64,000 nucleotides of DNA from an uncultured Acetatifactor sp. (GTDB lineage: Bacteria; Bacillota; Clostridia; Lachnospirales; Lachnospiraceae): NCBI GenBank assembly GCA_934402375.1, contig CAKRUB010000002.1, positions 214,793-278,792 of the forward strand, written 5' to 3'. Positions within the stretch are counted from its first letter, which is position 1. Each line of letters starts with the position of its first letter. Shown here one piece after another: positions 34,415-44,319 of the stretch. A program made the translations under genes and the position numbers. The notes under the pieces were generated by a model, which was not told where the DNA came from, did no database searches, and saw only the letters and a list, made by a program, of their open reading frames with translations.

Positions 34415-35554
34415 ATGGAAAGTAGTGCACTGGTTTATATCATACTGACGGCAGTGACTACTCTGCTGGCATTGTTCGTCAGAAACGAGACATATGTCCC
34501 CGGGGCGATCCGGGGCGGAAGACTGCCCGGAGAACTGCCGGGCTGTGACAGACAGAGGGCGAGGAACCGTGTCGCCGGTTTTGCCGTGTACTGTCTTTTG
34601 ACTGCGGTTTCGGCATGCAGAATTGCGGTGGGAAACGACTACTGGGTGTATAAGCAGAATTTCAGCCTGATCTCTCAGGAGCGCCACGTTTCATCGGAGA
34701 TCGGTTTTAATGCGATTGTCAGAGCTTTTCAGTGGCTCTTTGAAGAGGGCAAGGTACAATATGTGTCTATCTTTGCGTTCTTTTCGATTATCACGGTATT
34801 TTTCTTCGTGAAGGCGTTGGGTGATCAGGGAAGCGACTTCGCATTTTCACTTTTCCTGCTCCTGACAGGCGGTTATTATTTTAACAGTCTGAACTCAGTG
34901 CGCTATTATTTCGCGCTGGCGCTTGCCCTCTATGCGATGAAGTTCGTGCTAAGAGGGGATTATGGAAAATTTATTCTGTGTATCCTGCCGGGAGCGCTGA
35001 TCCATAAATCGATACTGCTGGTCATACCGGTGTATCTGGTCGCGCATTATCTGGCAAAAGTTAAGCTGAAGCGGTGGCATTATATTGTCGGCGGGGCATT
35101 TCTGTGCAGCCTGATATTCTGCCAGAAGTTATATCGTGAATTAATATTTCACTTTTATCCGTTTTACCGGGATTCGGCATTTGACACGGGGCGGCTGTCT
35201 TGGGTCAGTATACTGAAGTGCTTTTGTGTACTTGTTCTTTGCGCGATCTGTTATCGCTCCGGGCTGCGGGGAAATGTGAAGAACCGCTTTTATGCTTTCC
35301 TGAATCTATTCGGGCTGACAGTCTACTGCTGCGGCTCCTTTATCCCGGAGACATCGAGGGTCGGCTATTATATGATTATTTCGCAGATTTTTCTGCTTCC
35401 CGAGCTGTTGCACGGGATAGAAAAGCCGTGGCTGCGCAGACTTTGCTACTGTGGCGTGATTGGGGCGTTTATCTGCTATTTCGCATTTTTATTGAAAGGA
35501 ATGTATGCGACGGATATAAGACTGCTGCCCTACCGGAACTGGATCTTTGACTGA
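34415..35554 (+). CDS. EpsG-family polysaccharide polymerase-like protein
   Basis: A polytopic membrane protein of 379 residues with about 10-11 helices and the EpsG-type pattern: CRIAVGNDYWVYKQNF after the second helix, then LTGGYYFNSLNSVRYYFALA and IHKSILLVIPVYLVAH. EpsG/Wzy proteins polymerise lipid-linked repeat units outside the membrane. ATG 34415 is chosen (GGGGA five bases upstream); ATG 34403 is possible and the frame is open to 34364, inside inverted repeats. It lies amid glycosyltransferase genes and would act with the Wzz-like protein. Confidence 0.82.
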   Translation: MESSALVYIILTAVTTLLALFVRNETYVPGAIRGGRLPGELPGCDRQRARNRVAGFAVYCLLTAVSACRIAVGNDYWVYKQNFSLISQERHVSSEIGFNAIVRAFQWLFEEGKVQYVSIFAFFSIITVFFFVKALGDQGSDFAFSLFLLLTGGYYFNSLNSVRYYFALALALYAMKFVLRGDYGKFILCILPGALIHKSILLVIPVYLVAHYLAKVKLKRWHYIVGGAFLCSLIFCQKLYRELIFHFYPFYRDSAFDTGRLSWVSILKCFCVLVLCAICYRSGLRGNVKNRFYAFLNLFGLTVYCCGSFIPETSRVGYYMIISQIFLLPELLHGIEKPWLRRLCYCGVIGAFICYFAFLLKGMYATDIRLLPYRNWIFD

Positions 35555-35572
35555 GTATTACGGGAGACTTTG

Positions 35573-35598
35573 CACCTGCAGCCGGATATGTGCAGGTG
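35573..35598. repeat. Hairpin in the leader of the GT4 gene
   Basis: CACCTGCA (35573-35580) and TGCAGGTG (35591-35598) form a perfect 8-base stem with a 10-base loop; no T tract follows. It lies 23 bases before the ATG at 35621 and might affect mRNA stability or translation. Confidence 0.5.
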
Positions 35599-35620
35599 AC
35601 TGAAAGGCATGGGAATTATT

Positions 35621-36970
35621 ATGAAGGTTTTATGGCTGTGTAACGTTATGATGCCGATGATAGCAGAACAGCTGCAGCTTGAGGCATCCAACAAGGAGGG
35701 CTGGCTTTCCGGTCTGGCTGCGGTTACTTTGCAGAGAAAAGATGAAAATGGAATTGAACTCGGTGTTGCCTTTCCTGCACCGGCAGAAATGTTCACCGAC
35801 GGGCAGGAGACATTTGAAAAAAATATTGCGGTGCAGGGCGTGACGTTGAACTGCTACGGCTTCCGCGAGGATATTACGAGACCGGAGACCTATGACGAAG
35901 GGCTGGAGAAAAGAATGCAGGAAATTCTTGAAGCCTTCCGGCCCGATATAGTACACTGTTTTGGAACGGAATATCCGCACACGCTTGCCATGTGCCGATG
36001 TGTGCCGGATAAAGGCCGGTTGCTGGTAGGAGTGCAGGGCTTGTGCACTCTGATTGCGGACGCGTACTTTGCCGATCTGCCAGATAGAGTAATCCATTCA
36101 GCTACCTTTCGGGATGTGATCAGGCGGGACAGTCTTATACAGCAGAAAGAGAAATTTGCGAAGCGCGGGGCAATGGAACGCGAGGCGCTGGAGCTGACCG
36201 GAAATATTGCGGGAAGGACGGAATGGGATCGGGAGAATACAAGGCGCTGGAATCCGCACGCTGATTATTTTCAGCTGAACGAAACGCTCCGGCAGAATTT
36301 CTATGGGGCAGCATGGAATGAAGAAAATGCTATCGCTCATTCTATTTTCCTGAGTCAGGGCGATTATCCGATCAAAGGGCTACATTATATGCTGAAGGCA
36401 CTGCCTGAAATACTGAAAAGCTATCCCGATGCGAGGGTATATGTTGCGGGCAACAGCCTTGTGAGTTATCGGACATGGAAGGAGAAGCTTAAGATTTCGG
36501 CTTATGGAAAATATCTCCGACAGCTGCTCCGGGAGAACCGGTTGGAGAATAAGGTGGTATTCCTGGGCAGGCTGAATGCGGAAGAGATGAAGGAGCAATA
36601 CCTGCGGAGCAGTGTCTTTGTCTGCTGTTCTGCGGTGGAAAATTCACCGAATTCGCTGGGGGAAGCGATGCTTCTGGGGATGCCCTGTGTCAGTGCGGAG
36701 GTGGGCGGAATCCCGAGTATCTTCACCGGCGGAGAGGACGGGATACTGTATCATGGAAATGGAAGAATAAATAACACCTGCAATCTTGAAGGCATTTCTG
36801 GCAACCTTGCAAAATCAGTAATTGAAATATGGAAAAATAAGGGAAAAACAGAGCAGTATTGCAAAAATGCAAGAAAACATGCAGAAAAAAACCATGACGG
36901 AGAACAAAATTATAGGCAAATGACGGAAATATATGCAAAAATTCTTGCGCACACGGAGGGGACAAATTGA
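35621..36970 (+). CDS. GT4 glycosyltransferase
   Basis: A GT-B fold transferase of 449 residues. Seen: N-terminal acceptor domain beginning MKVLWLCNVMMPMIAEQL, PDIVHCFGTEYPHTLAM, then the donor domain with GDYPIKGLHYMLKALPEILK, VVFLGRLNAEEMKEQYL and the E-x7-E type region SAVENSPNSLGEAMLLGMPC. No membrane segment. ATG 35621 is preferred over ATG 35609 (GGGA six bases upstream). The C-terminal 70 residues become Asn/Lys/Glu rich. It overlaps the next gene by four bases. Confidence 0.88.
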   Translation: MKVLWLCNVMMPMIAEQLQLEASNKEGWLSGLAAVTLQRKDENGIELGVAFPAPAEMFTDGQETFEKNIAVQGVTLNCYGFREDITRPETYDEGLEKRMQEILEAFRPDIVHCFGTEYPHTLAMCRCVPDKGRLLVGVQGLCTLIADAYFADLPDRVIHSATFRDVIRRDSLIQQKEKFAKRGAMEREALELTGNIAGRTEWDRENTRRWNPHADYFQLNETLRQNFYGAAWNEENAIAHSIFLSQGDYPIKGLHYMLKALPEILKSYPDARVYVAGNSLVSYRTWKEKLKISAYGKYLRQLLRENRLENKVVFLGRLNAEEMKEQYLRSSVFVCCSAVENSPNSLGEAMLLGMPCVSAEVGGIPSIFTGGEDGILYHGNGRINNTCNLEGISGNLAKSVIEIWKNKGKTEQYCKNARKHAEKNHDGEQNYRQMTEIYAKILAHTEGTN

Positions 36971-38187
36971 AAAAGATTATATTTGTATCCAACTATCTGA
37001 ACCATCATCAGATCCCTTTCTGTAATGCGATGTATAAATTGATGGACTGTGGTTTTCTTTTCATCCAGACAGAGCCGATGGACGAAGAGAGAATCCGGAT
37101 GGGCTGGAACGAGAAGAACGCACAGCCGTATCTAAAGCTTTATTATGAGGAACCGGAAGCTTGCAGGAGACTGATTCTGGATGCGGATATTGTTATTTTT
37201 GGCGGTTGTGACGATGAAAGTTACATAGAGGAAAGGCTGAATGCGGGGCGACCTGTTATCAGATACAGCGAGAGACTTTATAAGACGGGGCAGTGGAAGG
37301 CGGTTTCGCCTCGCGGTCTGAAGAAAAAGTACCATGACCATACGAGATACCGCAAAGCGCAGGTATATCTGCTCTGCGCCGGAGCTTATGTGGCTTCGGA
37401 CTATGCACTGGTGCATGCCTACCCGGAGAAAAAGTTCTGCTGGGGCTATTTCCCGGAGACAAAGCATTATGACGTCGAGAAGCTGATGGAACAAAAGGGC
37501 TGGGGAGCGGATAGAAGAATGTATCTCCTCTGGTCAGCGAGGATGATCGACTGGAAGCATCCCGAGCTTGCTGTGGAGACGGCGAGGTATCTGAAGGAAA
37601 AGGGATATTCCTTTCATATGGATATTATCGGCGGTGGAAATATGGAGGAGGAGGTCAAAGCGCTTGCGGAAAGATATGCCCTCGGCGACTGCGTTGATTT
37701 CCCCGGATTTCTCAAGCCGGAACAGGTGCGGGGATATATGGAGAGGGCAGACATTTTCCTTTTCACAAGCGACCGGCAGGAGGGCTGGGGAGCTGTGGCG
37801 AATGAAGCGATGAACAGTGGCTGTGCCCTTCTGGCGGATCATATGATCGGGGCGGTTCCCTATCTGGTTCAGGATGGTGTGGATGGATTGATTTATAAGG
37901 ACGGAAAGCGGAGTGAGCTTTTTTCGCTTGCCGAGCGGCTCGTCTGCGACCGCGGGCTTTGCCAGAGGCTGGGGAGAAGGGCTTATGAGAAGATAACGGA
38001 GAGCTGGAATGCGGAATATGCCGCAGACAGGCTGGTGGCGCTGTGCCGTGAGCTGGGGCTTCTCGGGGGAGAAGCGACGGCGGAGGACAGGGCGAAGCGG
38101 ACAGATGGAAGCCTGCCTATGCCCGGCGCTCCGGCGGCTGTGATTCCTGAGAGGAAAATGTACCAATTGTTGAAAAGGGGAAAATAG
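36967..38187 (+). CDS. GT4 glycosyltransferase
   Basis: A GT-B fold glycosyltransferase of 406 residues. Seen: MKKIIFVSNYLNHHQIPFCN at the start, donor domain with LLWSARMIDWKHPELAVETA, IDIIGGG-type loop (MDIIGGGNMEEEVKALAERY), VDFPGFLKPEQVRGYM and DRQEGWGAVANEAMNSGCAL. TTG 36967 is used: GGAGGGG lies six bases upstream and TTGA overlaps the previous stop. The last 40 residues after GLLGGEA are low-complexity and Ala/Pro/Arg rich and probably not part of the fold. Confidence 0.87.
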   Translation: MKKIIFVSNYLNHHQIPFCNAMYKLMDCGFLFIQTEPMDEERIRMGWNEKNAQPYLKLYYEEPEACRRLILDADIVIFGGCDDESYIEERLNAGRPVIRYSERLYKTGQWKAVSPRGLKKKYHDHTRYRKAQVYLLCAGAYVASDYALVHAYPEKKFCWGYFPETKHYDVEKLMEQKGWGADRRMYLLWSARMIDWKHPELAVETARYLKEKGYSFHMDIIGGGNMEEEVKALAERYALGDCVDFPGFLKPEQVRGYMERADIFLFTSDRQEGWGAVANEAMNSGCALLADHMIGAVPYLVQDGVDGLIYKDGKRSELFSLAERLVCDRGLCQRLGRRAYEKITESWNAEYAADRLVALCRELGLLGGEATAEDRAKRTDGSLPMPGAPAAVIPERKMYQLLKRGK

Positions 38188-38188
38188 G

Positions 38189-39172
38189 TTGATTAGTGTC
38201 ATTGTGCCGGTATACAATACAAAACAATATCTGGAACGCTGCGTGAAATCCTTACAGGCGCAGACGTTTTCCGAGCTGGAGATTCTGCTTGTGGATGACG
38301 GCTCTACAGACGGAAGCGAGGCTCTCTGCGATAAATTTGCGGCTGAGGATCCGCGTATCCGGGTGTTCCACAAGGAAAACGGCGGTTCTTCCTCTGCGCG
38401 CAATCTGGGAATTTTGAAAGCGGCGGGAGAGTATCTGGGCTTCGTGGACAGTGATGATTATGTGGACAGCGATATGTATGAAAGGCTGTATGACGCAATC
38501 TGTACCTATGGCGTGAAGGCGGCACAGATTGGAAGAGATGAGATTGACCCGGAGGGGCGGATATTACCGGATATCTGTGTGCCGCCGGACAACGTCGAGC
38601 TGATCCAGCCGGAAAAATTTATGGAGGAGCTTCTGATGCACAGAGGAGACTGTTCCTTCTGCACGAAGCTGCTCAGCCGGGAACTGTTCTGCGCGGAAAG
38701 CAGATTTCCGATAGGCGTTCTGAATGAGGACTTTCATCTGTTGATCCGGCTTCTGGATAGGATCGGGCCGATTGCATCGCTGCCGGGACATGCCTATCAC
38801 GTTTTTTACCGGCTGGGAAGTAATTCCCGAAAGGCGAGCAGGGAGATTTTTTCGAGAGTTTATGCGGATTGTGTTGTGAATGCCGATCTGGCATCGGAGA
38901 TAGTGGCGGAAAAATATCCGGCGCTGAAGGATACAGTTTTTCGCTTCGGCGTCTTCCAACGGCTGGAATATCTCCTGCATATTCCGATCTCACAGATGAA
39001 GCGTGATAACAGGATGTACTGCAATATTGTCCGTTATCTGCGGAAAAACTGGCTGAGATCAATGCACAATCCACTGCTGACGAAGAAGAACAAGCTATAC
39101 CACACGCTGTTTGCTGTTGCCCCCTGCACAGTAAGAAAGGTTCACCGGAAGCTGCGCGGAGGAAGCGTCTGA
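38189..39172 (+). CDS. GT2 glycosyltransferase
   Basis: A 327-residue GT-A family transferase of the common capsular type. Seen: ISVIVPVYNTKQYLERCVKS, LLVDDGSTDGSEALCDKFAA, GGSSSARNLGILKAAGEYLG and the DxD site FVDSDDYVDSDMYERLYD. The C-terminal 110 residues are helical and basic. The start is TTG 38189 with AAGGGG eight bases upstream; the preceding gene ends two bases before. Substrate unknown. Confidence 0.9.
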   Translation: MISVIVPVYNTKQYLERCVKSLQAQTFSELEILLVDDGSTDGSEALCDKFAAEDPRIRVFHKENGGSSSARNLGILKAAGEYLGFVDSDDYVDSDMYERLYDAICTYGVKAAQIGRDEIDPEGRILPDICVPPDNVELIQPEKFMEELLMHRGDCSFCTKLLSRELFCAESRFPIGVLNEDFHLLIRLLDRIGPIASLPGHAYHVFYRLGSNSRKASREIFSRVYADCVVNADLASEIVAEKYPALKDTVFRFGVFQRLEYLLHIPISQMKRDNRMYCNIVRYLRKNWLRSMHNPLLTKKNKLYHTLFAVAPCTVRKVHRKLRGGSV

Positions 39173-39178
39173 CAATAT

Positions 39179-39208
39179 TTGCCGCGGCATATGGGCGGGG
39201 GATATGTT
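39179..39208 (+). promoter_or_regulatory. Possible promoter of the glucosaminidase gene
   Basis: TTGCCG (39179-39184), an 18-base spacer and TATGTT (39203-39208). The 10-base palindrome TGCCGCGGCA (39180-39189) overlaps the -35 and could be an operator. Confidence 0.4.
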
Positions 39209-39267
39209 ATTCTGATAGAGAAGACAGCTACAGATGTTTTAGAGTATTTGAAATGGATGGGAGACAT

Positions 39268-41460
39268 ATGAGAAGACAGAAGGTACAGAAAGGAAGAACG
39301 GGCGGGCGTATCATAGCGGGCATCACAGCGGCGGTTCTTCTGGTTGGCGGGCATTTCCCGGCGGAAACTGCATATGCGATGGAGAGCCACAGCTTTGCCG
39401 GAGCAGATGAGGAGACGGCAAGGCTGCTCGAAGAAGCGGGAGCTGCGCTTGAGACGATTGCGGCGGAGCGTGAGATCATGGCGCTGGTTTATCTGGCGGA
39501 TGAATATCCGGTGAGAAGCCTGCCTGCTTATGATGCAGAGACCGCCGTGACAGTGTACAGCGGACAACAGGTGTTTATTCAGGACGTTTACGTCGATGAG
39601 AATTATGAGGTCTGGGAGTATGTCAGACTGGAATGCAATGAAACAGAATACTTTGGGTACGTTCCGCGAACCTATCTCGCTGTTTCCGATTCCCGTTTCC
39701 TTGAATGGGAGGCGGCTTACGGCATGAACCCCGGAGTTGCGGTTTACACGGCGGAGGATGGGCGGGTGAGCTATCCGGATATTGAGCAGTTCCCGGAGAG
39801 CTACCGGACTGCGTTGCTGGAATTAAAGCAGCAGCATCCGAACTGGACCTTTGTGAAAATGAACACGACGCTGGACTGGGATACCGTCATTTATAATGAG
39901 ATGCAGGGCAGCAAGAGCCTTGTGTATAAGACGCTCCCGGACTGGACGAAGAACGGTCTGTATGATACCGAAAACTGGTACTATGCGACGGAGGCGGCGG
40001 TCAAGGTCTATATGGACCCGAGAAACAGCCTGACGGAACAGTCAATCTTCCAGTTTGAACAGCTCACCTACAACGCCGAATATCACACGCTGGAAGCAAT
40101 GAACAGCTTCCTGAACAATACCTTCATGAACGACAGCCAGCCGGCGCCCGGCATGGATACCATGACCTTCGCCCAGATGTTCTGGTATATAGGCAGCGAG
40201 GCGGGAAGAGAGGTCAGCCCGTTCCATCTTGCGGCGCGCGTTTTACAGGAGCAGGGGCAGGGAACTTCGCCGCTGATTTCAGGCGCCTATCCGGGCTTTG
40301 AAGGATATTACAACTATTTCAATATCGGCGCGACAGGAACTACAAATCAGCAGGTGATCGAGAGCGGACTGACCTATGCGAGAGACCACGGCTGGAACAG
40401 TTCCTATACTTCCATATTGGGCGGATCTGACTTTATCTCTGCCAACTATATTAAAAAGGGTCAGGACACACTGTATCTCCAGAAATTTAATGTCAATCCG
40501 AACGGCGCTTACAAGCCGTTCACGCATCAGTATATGCAGAACATTACTGCGCCGACCACAGAGGCGAGAAGCATCCGCCGGTTATATGAGAGCGCAAACT
40601 CGCTGGACAGCACCTTCGTCTTTAAGATTCCGGTGTTTGAAAATATGCCTCCGACGGCATGTGCCGAACCCGAAGCGGAGACGCTGGACATTTCCCTGAC
40701 ATTGCCTGAGGGGTACGGAGACAGCACGGTCTGGCTGGATGGAGTCGCATATGCAGGGACACTTCAGGGAAATGTGCTCACGGTCAAGGCGGCGGACAAA
40801 GCAGCGACGACGGCAGTTGTATACCGCTATAATGAGACGGAAGTGCCGTTGGGAATGTATCTCTGGACGCTGAATTATACGGACGGCAGGTATGTGGTGA
40901 CACCGCAGCCGGAGCTGGAGGATCTTCTGACTTATCACGGCTTTTCTATCCGTATTACCGGGAAATCGGGAATCCGGTTCAAGACAGGAATCTCTGCGGA
41001 GCTGAGAAACCGCCTTACTGCAGGGGGTGTCAACGGTTATCGGCTGAAGGAATACGGAACGCTGGTCATGACAAATAAAAACCGAGAAAAATATCCGATG
41101 GTGAAGGGTGGAACCAAGGTACAGAGCGGTATGGCATACGGAACGGATGCAAATGGAAACCTTACGGATGTCGTGTATGAGACAGTCGATGGAAGATACC
41201 GCTATACCTCCGTGCTGGTGGGGATGCCTGCGGCACAATATAAGACGGAGTTTGCCTTTCGGGGTTATCTGATCCTTGCGAAGGATGGCGAAGAGATCAC
41301 GATTTACGGTCCGCCAAAGGCGAGAAATATTTACTCTCTGGCAGAACAGCTTCTTGAAGGAGGAAAATATGAGCCTGGAAGCGCTGCCTATGAATTTCTT
41401 ACGAAACTGATAACCGACGCAGATGCCCTCGAAGAGAAGGCAACGACAGAGACAGAATGA
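39268..41460 (+). CDS. Secreted beta-N-acetylglucosaminidase-like wall hydrolase
   Basis: An exported protein of 730 residues. Seen: signal peptide (basic [14 protein letters not shown] then a hydrophobic stretch to about residue 38), an SH3-like region (about 80-145; [20 protein letters not shown]), and a glucosaminidase domain (about 180-430) with [20 protein letters not shown] and [21 protein letters not shown]328 in VLQEQG is the probable catalytic acid. The C-terminal 300 residues hold a beta-rich domain ([20 protein letters not shown]) seen in other secreted Lachnospiraceae proteins. ATG 39268 follows GGGAG. Inside a glycan locus it may remodel peptidoglycan at sites of glycan attachment (inference). 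Confidence 0.85.
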   Translation: MRRQKVQKGRTGGRIIAGITAAVLLVGGHFPAETAYAMESHSFAGADEETARLLEEAGAALETIAAEREIMALVYLADEYPVRSLPAYDAETAVTVYSGQQVFIQDVYVDENYEVWEYVRLECNETEYFGYVPRTYLAVSDSRFLEWEAAYGMNPGVAVYTAEDGRVSYPDIEQFPESYRTALLELKQQHPNWTFVKMNTTLDWDTVIYNEMQGSKSLVYKTLPDWTKNGLYDTENWYYATEAAVKVYMDPRNSLTEQSIFQFEQLTYNAEYHTLEAMNSFLNNTFMNDSQPAPGMDTMTFAQMFWYIGSEAGREVSPFHLAARVLQEQGQGTSPLISGAYPGFEGYYNYFNIGATGTTNQQVIESGLTYARDHGWNSSYTSILGGSDFISANYIKKGQDTLYLQKFNVNPNGAYKPFTHQYMQNITAPTTEARSIRRLYESANSLDSTFVFKIPVFENMPPTACAEPEAETLDISLTLPEGYGDSTVWLDGVAYAGTLQGNVLTVKAADKAATTAVVYRYNETEVPLGMYLWTLNYTDGRYVVTPQPELEDLLTYHGFSIRITGKSGIRFKTGISAELRNRLTAGGVNGYRLKEYGTLVMTNKNREKYPMVKGGTKVQSGMAYGTDANGNLTDVVYETVDGRYRYTSVLVGMPAAQYKTEFAFRGYLILAKDGEEITIYGPPKARNIYSLAEQLLEGGKYEPGSAAYEFLTKLITDADALEEKATTETE

Positions 41461-41468
41461 GGAGCGAC

Positions 41469-42557
41469 ATGAAAAACCGAGATAAAAGAATCAGAACGCT
41501 GGCGTGCATCGCTATGGCGACGGCGCTTATAACAGGCTGCGGGGATGGAAGCAATTCCCCTGTGCTGACACCGGTACAACCCACCGGGGAAACTGCTGCG
41601 GATGGAATCTCCTCCGATGGGAACAGCGCAGAGCCGTCCATTCCGGTGGAGGAGATTCCGGCACAGGAGCCGGAGATGCAGATACAATATAACATGGGAG
41701 GTCTGACAGAGGAAGAAGAGCAGCAGGCGCTGGATATGCTTTCCACGATGTACGGTAATCTCGAGGTGGAAGAATATTATGGGGAAGCAATCCACATGAT
41801 TACAAACGAGGCGTGGTATGAAGCTCTGGCGATGAATCTGATGACAGGCAGCAGGGAATATACGCTTCAGAAGGGTGATGAGGTTTTAATGACTGTGCTT
41901 GTGGGTGAGGATATGTCCGGACAGTTGTTTTCGACGGTCAGCTTCACTGACGGAGAGATGATGACTCTGCTTCGGCAGCAGGCTGCTCTTGTCCGTTTTG
42001 TGCACGCGGGAACGGACGGCATCCGTTTTGACGGCGCGTATGAGCAGTGGCAGTTCGACAGCGCCACAGGCGATATCCACCATGAAACCGGACAGTATGT
42101 GCAGGGTGTTCTGAACGGGGAGTACACAGTCGCCCAGAGAGCTGGGAGAGGAGAGGAAGACCCATTTGATCTTTGGAATATGCGGGAAAACCTCGAATAT
42201 ACGGTCACAACGACGACCTACGACGAACAGGGAAATGTGGTAGAGGCAACGCCGGAGCCTACGGCGACTCCGAAACCGACAGCGACTCCGAAACCGGCGG
42301 CAACTCCGAAACCGGCTGTCACGGTGACTCCTGCACCGACGCCGGAGCCTACTCCGGAACCGACGCCGGAACCCGCTCCCGCACCGACACCGGAACCTGC
42401 GCCTGCACCGACGCCGGAACCTGCGCCTGCACCGACGCCGGAACCCACCCCGGAGCCGACGCCGGAACCTACCCCGGAACCTACCCCGGAGCCTACGCCT
42501 GCACCGACACCGAGCACGGGAGACGTGGACATTGACTGGTCGGATGATATTATGTAG
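41469..42557 (+). CDS. Lipoprotein with Pro-rich C-terminal stalk
   Basis: A 362-residue predicted lipoprotein. Seen: signal peptide ending in the lipobox ITGC (about residue 24), a Ser/Pro linker, a folded middle domain (about 75-225; [20 protein letters not shown], then [20 protein letters not shown]) that I do not recognise, and a C-terminal Pro/Thr/Glu repeat (about 261-348) ending in the acidic [11 protein letters not shown]. The stalk is at the end away from the membrane, so it could reach into or through the wall. AGGAG is four bases before the ATG. It is eight bases downstream of the glucosaminidase, so they are probably coexpressed. Confidence 0.75.
   Translation: MKNRDKRIRTLACIAMATALITGCGDGSNSPVLTPVQPTGETAADGISSDGNSAEPSIPVEEIPAQEPEMQIQYNMGGLTEEEEQQALDMLSTMYGNLEVEEYYGEAIHMITNEAWYEALAMNLMTGSREYTLQKGDEVLMTVLVGEDMSGQLFSTVSFTDGEMMTLLRQQAALVRFVHAGTDGIRFDGAYEQWQFDSATGDIHHETGQYVQGVLNGEYTVAQRAGRGEEDPFDLWNMRENLEYTVTTTTYDEQGNVVEATPEPTATPKPTATPKPAATPKPAVTVTPAPTPEPTPEPTPEPAPAPTPEPAPAPTPEPAPAPTPEPTPEPTPEPTPEPTPEPTPAPTPSTGDVDIDWSDDIM
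42249..42512 (+). repeat. Pro-Thr-Glu coding repeat of the lipoprotein
   Basis: Short in-frame units of TPKP, PTPEP and APAPTPEP are repeated about 20 times, with near-identical 12-18 base DNA units (ccgacgccggaacc-like). Such DNA can gain or lose units. Confidence 0.85.
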
Positions 42558-42581
42558 CAGGAAAGAAGACTGATTACCGGA

Positions 42582-44303
42582 ATGAAGGACAAAGCAAAAA
42601 AGGAAAAACTCATATGGCTGCTCATTGCAACGGCGCTGCTGGGCTTGTCTGCGGTGGCGGTTGTCAGGAGCATGATTATCGGTCTGGACATCGATGAACA
42701 ATATGCCGTGACGCTGGCATACCGCATTGCCCGGGGAGATATTCCGGTGAAAGAGGTGTGGGAGCCGCACCAACTGTCTGCACTGCTGCCGGCGCTTCTG
42801 ACGAAGCTGTTTCTGCTGTGTAAGGGGAACAGCGAATATCTTGTACTGTACCTCAGGGGTATGGGCGTATTATTCCAGTTGTGCGTCAGTGTAAGCTGGT
42901 TTTGCGTCATCAGGAAAAACTACGGTGACAAGGCGGGCTTTCTCAGCGCGGTAATCGTTTTTCATACGCTGCCCAAGGGGATTGTGACGCCGGAATTTGC
43001 CAATCAGCAGATATGGCTGCTGCTGATGGTGCTTCTGCGCGTTCTGCAATACAGCAGGACACGGAAAATACGCTACTGTGCCTTGGCAGGTATTTTTATG
43101 ACACTTGAGGTGCTGGCATACCCTTCCTGCATTCTGCTCTTTCCAATCTATATAGTTGTTTTATGGAAGCTGGAAAAGAAGAAACCGGAGAAGAAAGGTC
43201 ATGCCGGCACGGCGCTGTTTGCCGGGGAATGTGTTCTGGCGGCAGTTCTCTTTATGACCTATCTGCTTTTGCACATGCCGGCGTCGGAGCTGTTTGCGTG
43301 TGTCGGATATATTCTGGCGGATGGAGAGCATTCTGCCGGAATGGGAGAAAAGCTGGTGGCTTACATGGGCGAATTACCTGAAATTATAGGGTATCTTGTC
43401 CGCTATGCGCTGGCTGGCGGTGCTGTCACGGGACTGATTGCCCTGATCCGTCGGACGAGAAAAAAGAAAACAGATGCGGGAACAGTGTTTGTATGGTTCT
43501 TTCTTTTTTCGGCTCTTGCAGACCAGATCAGGCTGTGGGTGCTGGGAAGAGTGGCAAATGTCCACCCGCAGATCCATTATCTGATTCTTTTTGCATTGGG
43601 CGGAGTGCTGTATTTTCGCTGCACCAAAAGAGATAACGAGGACGATACAGGGAAAGTCATGTTCTGGGCAGGCTGGATTCCGGCGCTGGCAGCACTGGCT
43701 TGCGTTTTGCTGATGACAAATCTGGACGTGAAAGCATCTCTGGTTCATCTGCTTCCGGGAATGCTCTGCGCCTTTTTGTGGTGGATGAAAAAAACCAATG
43801 GAAGTAAGCGCGTGACGGTGATGCTGCTTCTCTGGTGCGTGACGCTCATCGGAGCGAGAACCTACCTTGTGCGAGATGGCGGCTATAACCGGGAGACTGT
43901 TTTTGTGGTGAAGCAGAAGGTGCTGGACAGTGCAGCCAAATATATTTATGCGCCATACTCGACGGGATACGGATTGAATGCTGAGTATGATTTCCTGACG
44001 GAAAATCTTCCGCAGGACAGCAGGATATGGTATCTTGGTTATCATACCCTGATCTACTTAATGGGAGAACAGCAGGTGTGCAGCGCTTCGACGATCAGCA
44101 CACCGGTGTACGATCAAAGGTATCTTGCATACTTTGACATAAATCCCGATAAAATGCCGGAGTATGTTGTGGCAGACCGTGGCATGTGGGAGGGGGACGC
44201 CGCTGAGATACGACCGGAGGTCAGACAGTGGATACAGGAAAATTATGAGCGGGTGGAGAGCGCAGACAGCGCCTATTGTCTGATCATGAGGAGAAAACAG
44301 TAA
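42582..44303 (+). CDS. GT-C-like membrane glycosyltransferase
   Basis: A 573-residue polytopic membrane protein with about 11-12 helices. The first outer loop has GLDIDEQYAVTLAYRIARGD, an acidic motif at the position of the catalytic residue in GT-C enzymes, followed by VWEPHQLSALLPAL. The C-terminal 100 residues form a soluble domain (FLTENLPQDSRIWYLGYHTL, ending in IQENYERVESADSAYCLIMR), also GT-C-like. I infer transfer of a sugar from a polyprenyl-phosphate donor on the outer face. The ribosome site is weak. The nearby GtrB-like enzyme (26847) could provide its donor. Confidence 0.72.
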   Translation: MKDKAKKEKLIWLLIATALLGLSAVAVVRSMIIGLDIDEQYAVTLAYRIARGDIPVKEVWEPHQLSALLPALLTKLFLLCKGNSEYLVLYLRGMGVLFQLCVSVSWFCVIRKNYGDKAGFLSAVIVFHTLPKGIVTPEFANQQIWLLLMVLLRVLQYSRTRKIRYCALAGIFMTLEVLAYPSCILLFPIYIVVLWKLEKKKPEKKGHAGTALFAGECVLAAVLFMTYLLLHMPASELFACVGYILADGEHSAGMGEKLVAYMGELPEIIGYLVRYALAGGAVTGLIALIRRTRKKKTDAGTVFVWFFLFSALADQIRLWVLGRVANVHPQIHYLILFALGGVLYFRCTKRDNEDDTGKVMFWAGWIPALAALACVLLMTNLDVKASLVHLLPGMLCAFLWWMKKTNGSKRVTVMLLLWCVTLIGARTYLVRDGGYNRETVFVVKQKVLDSAAKYIYAPYSTGYGLNAEYDFLTENLPQDSRIWYLGYHTLIYLMGEQQVCSASTISTPVYDQRYLAYFDINPDKMPEYVVADRGMWEGDAAEIRPEVRQWIQENYERVESADSAYCLIMRRKQ

Positions 44304-44319
44304 AAGGCAGGTAGTTTTT

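Noticed and set aside
42218..42910. Minus-strand frame coding for a GSGVGAG-type repeat
   Set aside because: It is the reverse complement of the Pro-Thr-Glu stalk; the + strand gene has a lipobox, ribosome site and operon context.
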